Positions 1 through 11,400 of a DNA stretch of 64,000 nucleotides are shown in pieces. The position numbers and the translations under genes were made by a program. The number at the start of each line of letters is the position of its first letter. Position 1 is the first letter of the stretch. Under the pieces are notes generated by a model. It saw only the letters and a list, made by a program, of their open reading frames with translations. It did no database searches and was not told where the DNA came from. Source of the DNA: Amphiura filiformis (lineage: Eukaryota > Echinodermata > Ophiuroidea > Amphilepidida > Amphiuridae); the NCBI RefSeq assembly GCF_039555335.1, contig NC_092642.1, positions 22,673,262-22,737,261 on the forward strand, written 5' to 3'.

Positions 1-719
1 CAGTTTAAAAACTGAATTCAGTTTTTTTTATAGTCAAAATTTCCGCAACTTTATTTAATTTCAGCCTGTTTTTGGTACTTTTTGCCCAATTTCACGCGCA
101 TTTTCAGTTTTTTCAGTTTTTTTTAGGAAAGTGCAGTCTCATGCCTGAAGTACAATGAAATAATGAGTAGGGCGGGTTCCGGGGCGGGTTTCTTCTTCGT
201 CTTACGTAACAGTACCGGGGTATTGTTCTCCAAAAACAAAATGTAGAATTTCTTCTCACCCGCATACACTACTTAGCTTGCTCGAGAACTCTAGCCAAGA
301 ATTTGCTCACCGATAGCTTCACATTCTAGGCTAGAGACCATTGCATTCAAAATCTAGTCGGATTCGCTGAAGCATGACACCGTGTAAGGCAATGGAAGTT
401 CAGAAGTAAACACAGCCGATCACGACAGGCGATTGCATCAAAAATGTTGCTAAAATTACACTTCAGCAGAATTTTAGACTGTCCAAAATATGCAAATCTT
501 GCCTAAAAGATACAGTTGACTCATCAAAATAACTTTCATCCAAATTTCAACATTAACAGAATAAATAACCTCCGGTGTAAAAAATTGCACCGCTGTCCGA
601 CCGAAAAACCATAGAAAAGTAGGCCTACTCTAGCATCGAATGCGTAACTATCGTGTGCAAATTCGAAGCTAAGAGTTCTCGAGTAATACTTAGCACAGAA
701 GAGTCAAACCCTGTGCACG
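1..719. other. Gene-free stretch, AT-rich
   Basis: I see no convincing coding region. The start is rich in T runs. A short imperfect inverted similarity links the segment near 265-295 (around CTCGAGAACTCT) with the segment near 665-700 (around AGAGTTCTCGAG), so this may be a decayed inverted-repeat element lying just left of the MITE at 720. Confidence 0.5.
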
Positions 720-1066
720 TTAAAGCCTTAATGTATGATCTTTTTAAATTTTTAGATTTTTCTTTTTTCTTCCAAAATGATAATATGCAATCATTATAAA
801 AGTTCCCAATACATTTGGACGCGAAGAAACAACATCATAAACTTCACCCCTATAACTCGAAATATCTCGCACTTTTTGGATTTGAGTGCGGCCTCAGAGT
901 TAGTCTCTTACGCAGCCAGTTTGGTTACGCTCCCTCAACATGTGGACTGTGGAGGGAGCGTAACCAAACTGGCGCTAGTAGGAAACTATGATTTGCGATC
1001 TTTCAGAGTTCAGACATATTATCATAAAGGTATATTCTGAATAAAGATAGTACATTAAGGCTTTAA
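720..1066. mobile_element. TTAA-flanked MITE with central hairpin
   Basis: The element starts TTAAAGCCTTAATGTATGAT and ends with the near-perfect inverse, ATAGTACATTAAGGCTTTAA. TTAA lies at both outer edges (720-723 and 1063-1066), as expected for piggyBac- or Kolobok-type target duplications. It is 347 bp long and non-coding; the 87-residue ORF across it has no recognisable features. A very strong hairpin sits near its centre (915-973). The superfamily assignment is inference from the TTAA ends. Confidence 0.6.
915..973. repeat. Perfect 22-bp stem hairpin
   Basis: Positions 915-936 and 952-973 are exact reverse complements (22 bp, starting GCCAGTTTGGTTACG), separated by a 15-nt loop. The size, about 59 nt, is in the range of animal miRNA precursors, but perfect pairing and location in a MITE argue for a palindromic transposon core first. 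Confidence 0.8.
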
Positions 1067-2249
1067 GTGTCAGAGCTATTCGAAAATGATGGAGGACTAT
1101 CCTGGGTTTAGACTGTCCCACAGTCTCGGTTCCATCTCTGGGTAAATAATTATTATTTTAATTATTTATTATTATTATTTAATATTTATTATTTTAGAGC
1201 TAAAACCACCTTCTCCTTCACTCCAAGATTAAAACCAACACACCACTAAGCCCTAACTAATGGCAACAAAGTTATAGTGCTCCTGGAGCACTGTGCGTCG
1301 ACGAAAACTCAATTAATCTACAAACCAACTTGTTTATTTTTTTATAATAGCTCTCCTAATCCGAGACTGTTCCGCTTTGATAGTAAACTGACTTCCAAAT
1401 AATTATCAAGCTATGTAACATGACTGTGGCGCAATTATGATAGCCCCGCCCCATTGTTAATTCAAATATGGTAGGCACATAACATGCATGACCCACAATC
1501 CCCGAAATATGTCCTTGAAACGCTTTAGGCATCTTGAATGAAATCAAAAGTGTACTTTTAATGTGGATAAAAATGTTCAATATTTGGAATTAGAAGAAAG
1601 CTGCTCCACCAATTAACACTTTTCCCTTCCCCACCCCCCATCATTCAATGTTGCGACACTTTGGAGACACGCTGAACACATTTGCACGTTTCAACATTGC
1701 ACGGGGGCGTGAGGGGACTTATTTTCCCCCAACAGACGCTTTAATGTTTCAAGACGTATTTCGGGGATTGTCTGAGGCAATCGCTAAAATTAACATCTGA
1801 TTTTAAACTTTTGGCTGTAACTTTAAAACTACTTGATAGAATTACTCCAAATTTTCAATGAATATTAGTTAATGCAAAAGCTATGATGTGGATATAAAAT
1901 AAAACAACTAATTGTATCAATTTTGACTATATCGCCCTGCACTACAAGCAGGTTGCACCCATCACCTGTGTATGTCTACAATCATAGACTGATTACAATA
2001 GCGCTCTTTTCAAACATACTAATCTTACAGATGTGAGTGATCAGCTCAATACCTTAAGGATTGGAATATCTCTGTGTTTTAAAACTAAACAAAACTACAT
2101 CTAAACTACTCAAATTTGATAAATTGTAATTTTTGATTATAAAATACAAATGTATTCATTTTTTTTAAATGATGAGGCAATCTTATCAAATTTGTTGAGT
2201 CTCTTGTCATTTGGATGAGAATATCTAATTCATAAAATAGGTAGAAAAA
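1067..2249. other. Gene-free stretch
   Basis: I see no gene. It contains an AT-rich TTATTATT tract near 1147-1195. The ORFs here (e.g. the minus-strand one at 1356-1580) are short and lack any familiar motif or splice context. Confidence 0.5.
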
Positions 2250-2326
2250 GTGATCCTGCCCAGGAATTGAACCCACAGCTTCTGATTTACAAGACATGCC
2301 TTAACCACTCGGTCAAAGGAGCTTCA
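2250..2326 (-). mobile_element. tRNA-derived SINE relic or decayed tRNA
   Basis: Read on the minus strand, this segment contains an A-box-like TGACCGAGTGG (2305-2315) followed by TTAAGGC, and a B-box GGTTCAATTCC (2263-2273), the spacing of an internal RNA polymerase III promoter. The acceptor and anticodon stems do not pair well, so it is not a functional tRNA. It is most simply the tRNA head of a SINE or a dead tRNA gene. The source tRNA is uncertain. Confidence 0.5.
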
Positions 2327-2921
2327 TGATTAAGCTAGCTGAAATTTGAACCTATAAGCGGTCACTTAAACTTGTCTCCTCCCCGCAAATAGCCCATAGC
2401 TAGGGCTGTAAATGCGAGAAATAAATAGTCATCATCCTGTAGAGGAAATATAACATGATAAAATAGTGGCATGATCGGAAAATATGATGGGAAATATAAA
2501 ATAAACATAATTCTTCACCAGGTTTGCTGATAAGTTGAAACCATATTATAACATTTGCTGAGGAGAACGCCCTCAATTTTTTTTTATTCTGGTTTTTCCT
2601 GATTGTAATGTACTTTAGTCAATAATACTCTTCAAAAATCAAGACTTTAGGTGCTGTAGTTTTGTCAAAATCCGAGATTTTGAATAAAATACCGTTTTAT
2701 TATTACGATGGAAATATTAGTCGAACACATGCACAGTACGTAAACCCCAGAGGACCGTACCGTATTACAACCGCATTGGCGCTAGTAGTAAGTTCCAATT
2801 TTCTATGCTTTACCTCACTTGTTCGGCTCAAAATTAAAAGTGGACATATCTGACAGTAAAAGCTAACATTTTATGGATAATAAATACTAATCTATTTTTA
2901 CAGAAATGTTATAATATGGCT
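2327..2921. other. Gene-free stretch
   Basis: AT-rich sequence with no supported gene. The 63-residue ORF at 2662-2853 has no known motif. Confidence 0.45.
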
Positions 2922-3541
2922 TTAAGGGGTACTACACCCCTCGATAAATTTGTGTCTATTTTGCATTTTTCTCAAAACTAATAACACACTGGTAACAAAA
3001 GTTATGTGTATTATAGGGACAAGGAATCCAATTACTACACTGGAATTTCAGTGACCCAAGACAAGCGGTTCGTTATTTATGATAAGAAATAAGGTACCGC
3101 TAGGATGTACCTCATTTCCTATCATATATGTGACACGATCAAGGGAAATGAGTCGGATGTCGCTAATATTGATTTTGAGATATTGGCAAAGAAGGTGTTA
3201 ATATTCTTTTGTTTTATATTGTTTTTGGTGATAGATAAATTGATGTAACTTTGCAAAGAAAAGTCGATTCAAAATGGGGTTTTCAGTTTCTGACAGCTCT
3301 AAATATCCTTTTTAGAAACATATGTAAAACTCATTTTCGACCAGGGTCGACATGTGACTCATTCCCCTTGATCATGTCACATATGCTGAACCGCTTGTCT
3401 TGACTTACTGAAATTTCAGTGTAGTAATTGGATCCCTTGCCCCAATAATATACATAACTTTTTTTACCAGTGTGTTATTATTTTTTGAGAAAAATGCAAA
3501 AATAGTCACAAATTTACTACAGGGGTGTAGTACCCCCTTAA
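2922..3541. mobile_element. TTAA-flanked MITE with long TIRs
   Basis: Left end TTAAGGGGTACTACACCCC and right end GGGGTGTAGTACCCCCTTAA are inverted copies with TTAA at 2922-2925 and 3538-3541. The inverted similarity continues inward for roughly 200 bp: for example, ATGTGACACGATCAAGGG near 3130 mirrors the segment near 3360-3385. It is 620 bp and non-coding, a foldback-type MITE of a TTAA-targeting superfamily. Confidence 0.75.
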
Positions 3542-3575
3542 GAAAACTGAGTCTTGTAGACTGTACTACTAGATT

Positions 3576-5936
3576 AGATGATTACTAGATAAGCAGCTAT
3601 GGGCTGTCTTCTGTAGCTGTAGACAGCCATTGTATTACTAGATCAGCAGCTATGGGCTGTCTTCTGTAGCTGTAGACAGCCAATGTATTACTAGATCAGC
3701 AGCTATGGGCTGTCTTCTGTAGCTGTAGACAGCCAATGTATTACTAGATCATCAGCTATGGGCTGTCTTCTGTAGCTGTAGACTGCCAATGTATTACTGA
3801 TCAGCAGCTATGGGCTGTCTTCTGTAGCTGTAGACAGCCAATGTATTACTAGATCAGCAGCTATGGGCTGTCTTCTGTAGCTGTAGACAGCCAATGTATT
3901 ACTAGATTAGCAGCTATGGGCTGTCTTCTGTAGCTGTAGACTGCCAATGTATTACTGATCAGCAGCTATGGGCTGTCTTCTGTAGATGTAGACAGCCAAT
4001 GTATTACTGATCAGCAGCTATGGGCTGTCTTCTGTAGCTGTAGATTGCCAATGTATTACTGATCAGCAGCTATGGGCTGTCTTCTGTAGCTGTAGACAGC
4101 CAATGTATTACTGATCAGCAGCTATGGGCTGTCTTCTGTAGCTGTAGACAGCCAATGTATTACTGATCAGCAGCTATGGGCTATCTTCTGTAGCTGTAGA
4201 CAGCCAATGTATTACTGATCAGCAGCTATGGGCTGTCTTCTGTAGCTGTAGACTGCCAATGTATTACTGATCAGCAGCTATGGGCTGTCTTCTGTAGCTG
4301 TAGACAGCCAATGTATTACTAGATCATCAGCTATGGGCTGTCTTCTGTAGCTGTAGACTGCCAATGTATTACTGATCAGCAGCTATGGGCTGTCTTCTGT
4401 AGCTGTAGACAGCCAATGTATTACTAGATCAGCAGCTATGGGCTGTCTTCTGTAGCTGTAGACAGCCAATGTATTACTAGATCAGCAGCTATAGGCTGTC
4501 TTCTGTACCTGTAGACTGCCAATGTATTACTGATCAGCAGCAATGGGCTGTCTTCTGTAGCTGTAGACAGCCAATTGATGTATTACTGATCAGCAGCTAT
4601 GGGCTGTCTTCTGTAACTGTAGACTGCCAATGTATTACTGATCAGCAGCTATGGGCTGTCTTCTGTAGCTGTAGACAGCCAATGTATTACTGATCAGCAG
4701 CTATGGGCTGTCTTCTGTAGCTGTAGACAGCCAATGTATTACTGATCAGCAGCTATGGGCTATCTTCTGTAGCTGTAGACAGCCAATGTATTACTGATCA
4801 GCAGCTATGGGCTGTCTTCTGTAGCTGTAGACTGCCAATGTATTACTGATCAGCAGCTATGGGCTGTCTTCTGTAGCTGTAGACAGCCAATGTATTACTG
4901 ATCAGCAGCTATGTGCTGTCTTCTGTAGCTGTAGACAGCCAATGTATTACTGATCAGCAGCTGCTGATCAGCAGCTATGGGCTGTCTTCTATAACTGTAG
5001 ACAGCCAATGTATTACTAGATCAGCAGCTATGGGCTGTCTTCTGTAGCTGTAGACAGCCAATGTATTACTAGATCATCAGCTATGGGCTGTCTTCTGTAG
5101 CTGTAGACTGCCAATGTATTACTGATCAGCAGCTATGGGCTGTCTTCTGTAGCTGTAGACAGCCAATGTATTACTAGATCAGCAGCTTTGGGCTGTCTTC
5201 TGTAGCTGTAGACAGCCAATGTATTACTAGATCAGCAGCTATGGGCTATCTTCTGTAGCTGTAGACTGCCAATGTATTACTGATCAGCAGCTATGGGTTG
5301 TCTTCTGTAGCTGTAGACAGCCAATGTATTACTGATCAGCAGCTATGGGCTGTCTTCTGTAGCTGTAGACTGCCAATGTATTACTGATCAGCAGCTATGG
5401 GCTGTCTTCTGTAGCTGTAGACAGCCAATGTATTACTGATCAGCAGCTATGGGCTGTCTTCTGTAGCTGTAGACAGCCAATGTATTACTGATCAGCAGCT
5501 ATGGGCTATCTTCTTTAACTGTAGACAGCCAATGTATTACTGATCAGCAGCTATGGGCTGTCTTCTATAACTGTAGATAGCCAATGTATTACTGATCAGC
5601 AGCTATGGGCTGTCTTCTGTAGCTGTAGACTGCCAATGTATTACTGATCAGCAGCTATGGGCTGTCTTCTGTAGCTGTAGACTGCCAATGTATTACTGAT
5701 CAGCAGCTATGGGCTGTCTTCTGTAGCTGTAGACAGCCAATGTATTACTGATCAGCAGCTATGGGCTGTCTTCTGTAGCTGTAGACAGCCAATGTATTAC
5801 TGATCAGCAGCTATGGGCTATCTTCTTTAACTGTAGACAGCCAATGTATTACTGATCAGCAGCTATGGGCTGTCTTCTATAACTGTAGACAGCCAATGTA
5901 TTACTGATCAGCAGCTATGGGCTGTCTTCTGTAGCT
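3576..5936. repeat. 52-54 bp hairpin minisatellite, left block
   Basis: About 44 tandem copies of a unit reading roughly GATCAGCAGCTATGGGCTGT then CTTCTGTAGCTGTAGACAGC then CAATGTATTACT. Each unit holds an inverted repeat, GGCTGTCT and AGACAGCC, around an 11-nt loop, so a transcript of either strand would fold into a row of hairpins. Variants (GACAGCC or GACTGCC; CTGATC or CTAGATC; TTTAACTG) recur in blocks, pointing to expansion of multi-unit segments. No coding frame is kept. Confidence 0.95.
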
Positions 5937-6251
5937 GGGCAATTCCAAGCAAAAGTGGACATGACTCAAAAAAATGAAATTGCCAATATATATTTCTTTT
6001 AACTTTTATATTATTCCAAACAGATGTAAGGTTCAAGTTATAAACTTTTTTCGGCATTTTTCTAACATTTTGGGTTTTTTTTAAAAGTTTCTTTGGAGAG
6101 TGTATTTTAAGTGAAAAACTCCTGTTCAACTTAGATATTTTCCAAGTGGGCCTATTTTATTAAACATGGGCACTTTTCTTTTAAATTTGATACATTTTAT
6201 ACCTCTGAAATATGGTCTTCAAGAAACATCCAACACATTTTAAATAATCCC

Positions 6252-6992
6252 CCACTAATTTTTTTCTTTCATTGCGTTTTCATAGCACTAAATATGGCGT
6301 AGCACGAGTTACCGAAAGATGCATTTTTTTATGTATTTTCAAAATGTTGGCAATGTAATTGATGCCACTTATTATTTTCCTTCTACTAGTAGTGCCTTGA
6401 GTAAAAATAAGAAATTAATATACAAAACACTATCCATCACATAATAATGACCCATTAAAACTGTAGCACGAGTTACCAGTAGCACGAGTTACCGATGTAG
6501 CACGAGTTACCATAGCCCACTTCCCCCTGTACCAGCAAAGGTAATGCAAAATCTACCACTTGGCAGCAATAGAGGATCTCCCAACTACATGAATATGCAT
6601 TTATATGTGACCATGGCATTGGTAACTATTTTTTTTCTTTCATTGCGTTTTCATAGCACTAAATATGGCGTAGCACGAGTTACCGAAAGATGTATTTTTT
6701 TATATATTTTCAAAATGTTGGCAATTTAATTGATGCCACTTATTATTTTCCTTCTACTAATAGTGCCTTGAGTAAAAATAAGAAATTAATATACAAAACA
6801 CTATCCATCACATAATAATGACCCATTTAAAACTGTAGCACGAGTTACCAGTAGCACGAGTTACCGATGTAGTACGAGTTACCATAGCCAACTTCCCCCT
6901 GTACCAGCAAAGGTAATGCAAAATCTACCACTTGGCAGCAATAGAGGATCTCCCAACTACATGAATATGCATTTATATGTGACCATGATATT
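6252..6992. repeat. 371-bp tandem duplication in the 3.0-kb element
   Basis: The segment starting near 6252 (containing CATAGCACTAAATATGGCG at 6281) repeats with an offset of 371 bp (same words at 6652). Each copy ends near a CCAACTACATGAATATGC stretch (6580 and 6950). Each copy has four motif copies of the GTAGCACGAGTTACC type, so half or more of the motif copies in the element come from this duplication. Confidence 0.85.
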
Positions 6993-7139
6993 GGTAACAG
7001 CTTTCTAGCAGCAGTGTAGCCAGTGTGTGGGGGGAAGGGGCAGCCTGCCCCATGACAAACTAGAATTATGCAGTTCGGTAATTAAGGTGCCCATAAACAC
7101 ACACACACACAAAAGTGTGTAAATAACAAAGGTTTGTAA

Positions 7140-7440
7140 ATAAAAAATAATATGCAATATGCAAATAAGCTCATTAATATTCATAAATATGCAAATAACA
7201 TGACACAAAATTATACAGCACATCAGGCCACCATATCCAACCAAACCAAGTTTGAAGTTGATTGGTTATTGTGTTTACATGTATAATGCTGCAAAGTGGA
7301 TTAATGAAAATGTAGGCAAAATTTGTAAATAAGCTCATTAATATTCATAAATATGCAATAACATAACACAAAACTACACAGCACATCAAGCCACCATTAT
7401 TCTATCACCATACCGGTACCAAGTTTGTAGTTATTGTGTT
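7140..7440. repeat. Direct repeat of about 120 bp
   Basis: A segment containing AAGCTCATTAATATTCATAA (near 7167 and 7332) followed by an ACAGCACATCA-GCCACCAT stretch occurs twice as diverged direct copies about 165 bp apart, again inside the 3.0-kb transposon. It is non-coding. Confidence 0.6.
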
Positions 7441-8961
7441 GGAGCTGTACAGTGGATTAATGAATTTGCTTCCGCCCGGACAGCCAAACAAAGAAAGAAA
7501 CAAACAAACAACCAGGCAACCACACATGTGTGGGGGCCAAAAATTAAAGAGAAAAGTGACCTCCTGTCGCAGGAAAATTAAAGTAAAAAATATGGAAGGC
7601 AAAGATAGAGATAAGATTCAAGGAGCCAGTTTCCACCCGATCATGTGCCAAAATAGTGTAAATTTATTTATACCAAATTTTTGCACACACCAATAAAGTC
7701 CTGGGTTTTTTTTAAAAGCTCAAAGACTTTACATTGTACAGTCTCTCTAAAAAAACATGCTATTTAGCATATATCCCACTATCAATACCTGGCCAAAATG
7801 ATGCAACCAAATTTTTTAGCCCTCCACCCCCTAGGATCTAGCCTAAGAACCAATCAATTAATATGGGCCTCATGGAAGAACAGAGGATACCTTAAAACAT
7901 CCACTGAATGAGTAACCGAGGCAAAAGAAGAAATAAAACAAACAAACAAAATAGATACTAGAAATCCTGAGATTAACAGCCACAGTGACATTGGTGATAC
8001 TGAGATGTGTGTGGTTCTGAGATTTGTATTGGAAATTGGTTTGTTGTTGAGTGTAATGAGGCTCATTTTCCAGCTTAGTGAAGTGATTGAAATCGGGCAA
8101 ACTAGAGTATTTGCACCAAGCAGGAAATGGTCTCAACCAAAAGATGACCAAACATTCTATAACTCAGAAAGCAATTTTAAAAAACTTACAGAGCAAATAA
8201 CCATGAACATTACAAGTTTTGTGAGGGAATTTAGAGTCAAATAACATGGAAGTAAAAGTTTTATCAATTGTTGACTGTTCAATTTAACTGTTTAAATTTA
8301 AGCCCTAGAATAAAATATCCAAACAGGATAAAGCAAGGCGTATGTAAGGCTGGGATGTTTGTATGTAATGTGTGTGGTACATTGTATGCTGGTACATACA
8401 CTGAATAGTGTTATTTGTACATAGATGGGTTATTTGGGGGGTTATTTGTACATAGATTGAGTTATTTGATCATAACACCAGTTGTTGAGGAATTGTTATC
8501 AAAAAAATTTGACATTTAGATGAACAATACCATTTTATATATGGCGGGACAAACTGTAGCACGAGTTACCGTGAGCACGAGTTACCATGTTTTTTTCCAG
8601 TCAATGTAAAACTATGAGGGGCACAACTTTTTAAGGTATACCAAAACAAACCTTATTATAGCAATTACTTATCATATAATCAATAAGGCTTTAGTGTTTT
8701 TTGTTTTAGCACACCATCAAAATAAAAATGAGTGATTTTAAGCATGTCCTCTGCTCAGTAGTACGAGTTACCGATTTTACAGCTGTCCCATACATACAAA
8801 AGTTGATATCCTGAATTAGCAATTCTATGAGGATCTAGCCTTGAATGTTGGGTATTAAAATACAAAAAATACAGATTCCAATCAAATCAATTTAAAAGCT
8901 GGAGCACAAAGTATGTAAAAGGACGCCATAAAGTGTAGCACGAGTTACCGTGGAATTGCCC

Positions 8962-9676
8962 AGCTGTAGACTGCCAATGTATTACTGATCAGCAGCTATG
9001 GGCTGTCTTCTGTAGCTGTAGACAGCCAATGTATTACTAGATCAGCAGCTATGGGCTGTCTTCTGTAGCTGTAGACTGCCAATGTATTACTGATCAGCAG
9101 CTATGGGCTGTCTTCTGTAGCTGTAGACAGCCAATGTATTACTGATCAGCAGCTATGGGCTGTCTTCTGTAGCTGTAGACTGCCAATGTATTACTGATCA
9201 GCAGCTATGGGCTGTCTTCTGTAGCTGTAGACAGCCAATGTATTACTGATCAGCAGCTATGGGCTGTCTTCTTTAACTGTAGACAGCCAATGTATTACTG
9301 ATCAGCAGCTATGGGCTGTCTTCTATAACTGTAGACAGCCAATGTAATACTGACCAGCAGCTATGGGCTGTCTTCTGTAGCTGTAGACAGCCAATGTATT
9401 ACTAGATCAGCAGCTATGGGCTGTCTTCTGTAGCTGTAGACAGCCAATGTATTACTAGATCAGCAGCTATGGGCTGCCTTCTGTAGCTGTAGACAGCCAA
9501 TGTATTACTGATCAGCAGCTATGGGCTGTCTTCTGTAGCTGTAGACAGCCAATGTATTACTGATCAGCAGCTAGCTATGGGATGTCTTCTGTAGCTGTAG
9601 ACAGCCAATGTATCACTTACCAGCAGCTATGGACTGTCTTCTGTAGCTGTTAGACAGCCAATGTATTACTAGATCA
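8962..9676. repeat. 52-54 bp hairpin minisatellite, right block
   Basis: About 13 more copies of the unit found at 3576-5936, continuing exactly where the 3.0-kb transposon broke it. The last copies are more diverged (e.g. GATGTCTTCTG, CAGCAGCTAGCTATGGG), as is usual at the edge of an array. Confidence 0.93.
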
Positions 9677-9831
9677 AGTTTATTCATCAATCAATAACAT
9701 ATCATATATAATATTAACATTGAGTACAATAATTCATTAAATATATTAAAGACCCATTCAGTGATCCCAGAGCAAGTGTGAAAAAATTTAAACATTGTTT
9801 ATAAATTGCTTAACAAGTGAAGGATCGATCA

Positions 9832-11104
9832 GTCATTACACAGCTGTGACGTTAGTCACGGCTGTGTCTTTTTTCTTACAGGTTCTTTCTTTCTTTCTTT
9901 CTTCTTTCTTCTTCTTCTGTCAACCATTACATTTGCTCTAGCACTCACACACTTACATCTATTTTGACCTAACTTGGTCACAATGATCATTGACCATGCC
10001 CCTACATGTCACATGAAACTTGTGGGGTCAAAGGTCACGAGGGGTCACAGGGTCAAAAACGTGATTTCAACTAAAAATGCATCTTCTCCCACAACTTACG
10101 TAGGACAGTGACGCCACTAGCACACATGCATTGTTATCATCCAGTGTCTATATGGTGTACATAGATTTGGGGACAAAGGTCATTAAGGGGTCACTTCCGG
10201 TATAAAACGAAATACCTTCAAACATTTTTATTAGCTAAACAAAATATAGGGCAGTAACGGAATGTTCACATCTGATTTGCAGTTACCTAGTGTATATGTG
10301 ATATTTTTTTATATGGGTCAAAAGTCATTAAGGGGTCACTTCGGTATAAAAAACGAAATAACCTTTAAAATGCATCTTCTCCCACAAATTACGTAGGACA
10401 GTGACGCCACTTGCACACATGTATTGTAATTACCTAGTGTCTATAGGGTGTGTACCCAGATTTGGGGTCAAAGGTCATTAAGGGGTCACTTCCGGTATAA
10501 AACGAAATATCTTCAAAAAATTTTATTAGCTAAGAAAAACGTAGGACAGTAACGGTATATGCACACATAAATTGTGGTTGCCCAGTGTATATGAGGTATT
10601 TATTAATTTGGGGTCAAAGGTCATTAAGGGGTCACTTCCTGTATAAAACGAAATACTTATAAAATGCATCTTCTTCCACAAATTACGTAGGACAGTGATA
10701 CCACTTGCACACATGCATTAGTGTTACCCAGTGTATATGGGGTGTACACAGATTTGGGGTCAAAGGTCATTAAGGGGTCACTTCCGGTATAAAACGAAAT
10801 ACCTTCAAATTTTTTTATTAGCTAAGAAAAACAAAGGACAGTAACGATATGTTCATATGAATTGTGGTTACCCAGTGTATATGTGGTATTTTTTTATTTT
10901 GGGTCAAAGGTCATCAAGGGGTCACTTCCGGTCTGAGACGAAAAACCTTCAAAATGCCCCTTCTGCCACAAGTAACATGGCATAGTGATGCCACATGCAA
11001 ATATACATTGACACTAGCCAATGTCTATGGGACTTTCATATATTTTGGGGTCAAAGGTCAATAAGGGGTCACAACACGGCTTCTTAGACCACAGCTAAGT
11101 CTAG
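9832..11104. mobile_element. Nested insert with DR1 array, possibly Helitron-like
   Basis: Inserted into the MITE above. It begins with a 12-bp stem hairpin (CACAGCTGTGAC and GTCACGGCTGTG, 9839-9866, one mismatch). It then has a pyrimidine-rich TTTCTTTC tract and about seven copies of a roughly 146-bp unit. It ends ...AGCTAAGTCTAG, with a small CTTAG/CTAAG stem just before CTAG. A terminal hairpin followed by CTAG fits a non-autonomous Helitron (3' CTRR), but the 5' boundary is not firm, so this class is a guess. Confidence 0.45.
10024..11060. repeat. ~146-bp tandem array with DR1 motifs
   Basis: GGGGTCAAAGGTCA or GGGTCAAAGGTCA occurs at 10024, 10464, 10610, 10756, 10901 and 11047, with mutated versions near 10170 and 10316. 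Spacing of the intact ones from 10464 onward is 144-147 bp. Units alternate between two subtypes (one with GCATCTTCTCCCACAA, one with TTATTAGCTAAGAAAAAC), so the repeat is a dimer of about 292 bp. Each motif is followed by a TTAAGGGGTCACTTCCGG stretch. GGGTCAAAGGTCA is the consensus direct-repeat-1 site of nuclear receptors. Confidence 0.85.
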
Positions 11105-11400
11105 TTCAAATTGTCATTTGGTATTTTTGAAATGACAAATTTAGCAAAAAACGAAGAAATCAGCAGTACTGACGAAGTTGACACCCCATTCAAATACATG
11201 TAGCTAATTTAGATACTGTCAGTATCTAAATTACAGATTTGTGTAAAATGTTTTATTTTGTCTTAAATACACGGCTTTCGGCTGAACCACTGCAGAGCTA
11301 TGTTAGCACATCTATGACAATGACAAAGGTACCAAAATCTGAATTTTGATGATTTTTACGATCGTTCGGATGAGCAAATCACTGAATGGGCCTTTTATAA

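Larger units (their letters stand above)
5937..8961. mobile_element. 3.0-kb non-autonomous DNA transposon, AGCT TSD
   Basis: The minisatellite is interrupted by a 3025-bp insert with terminal inverted repeats GGGCAATTCCA (5937-5947) and TGGAATTGCCC (8951-8961), flanked by AGCT at 5933-5936 and 8962-8965. Removing the insert and one AGCT restores a normal minisatellite unit (TCTGTAGCTGTAGAC), so the boundaries are exact. No transposase ORF is visible; the longest ORFs are under 100 residues and featureless. The inside carries about 12 dispersed copies of GTAGCACGAGTTACC or close variants and a 371-bp tandem duplication. Superfamily unknown. Confidence 0.9.
9746..11400. mobile_element. CATTCAGTGAT MITE, split by a nested insert
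   Basis: Left end TTAAAGACCCATTCAGTGAT and right end near CACTGAATGGGCCTTTTATA belong to a family also seen at 31445, 40715 and 45269. The 31445 copy is uninterrupted (371 bp), so comparison shows extra DNA here between about 9829 and 11104. The right outer TTAA is mutated. The interior includes ACACGGCTTTCGGCTGAACC (near 11270), shared with the other copies. Confidence 0.75.

Noticed and set aside
2250..2326. A functional tRNA gene
   Set aside because: A and B boxes are present but acceptor and anticodon stems do not pair, so I call a tRNA-derived relic only.
7436..8244. ORFs inside the 3.0-kb transposon as a transposase
   Set aside because: All under 100 residues, overlapping on both strands, with no catalytic DDE or zinc-finger pattern.
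3576..9676. Regular repeats with similar spacing, CRISPR-like at first sight
   Set aside because: The whole 52-54 bp unit is conserved with no unique spacers, there are no cas genes, and the DNA is clearly animal. It is a minisatellite.
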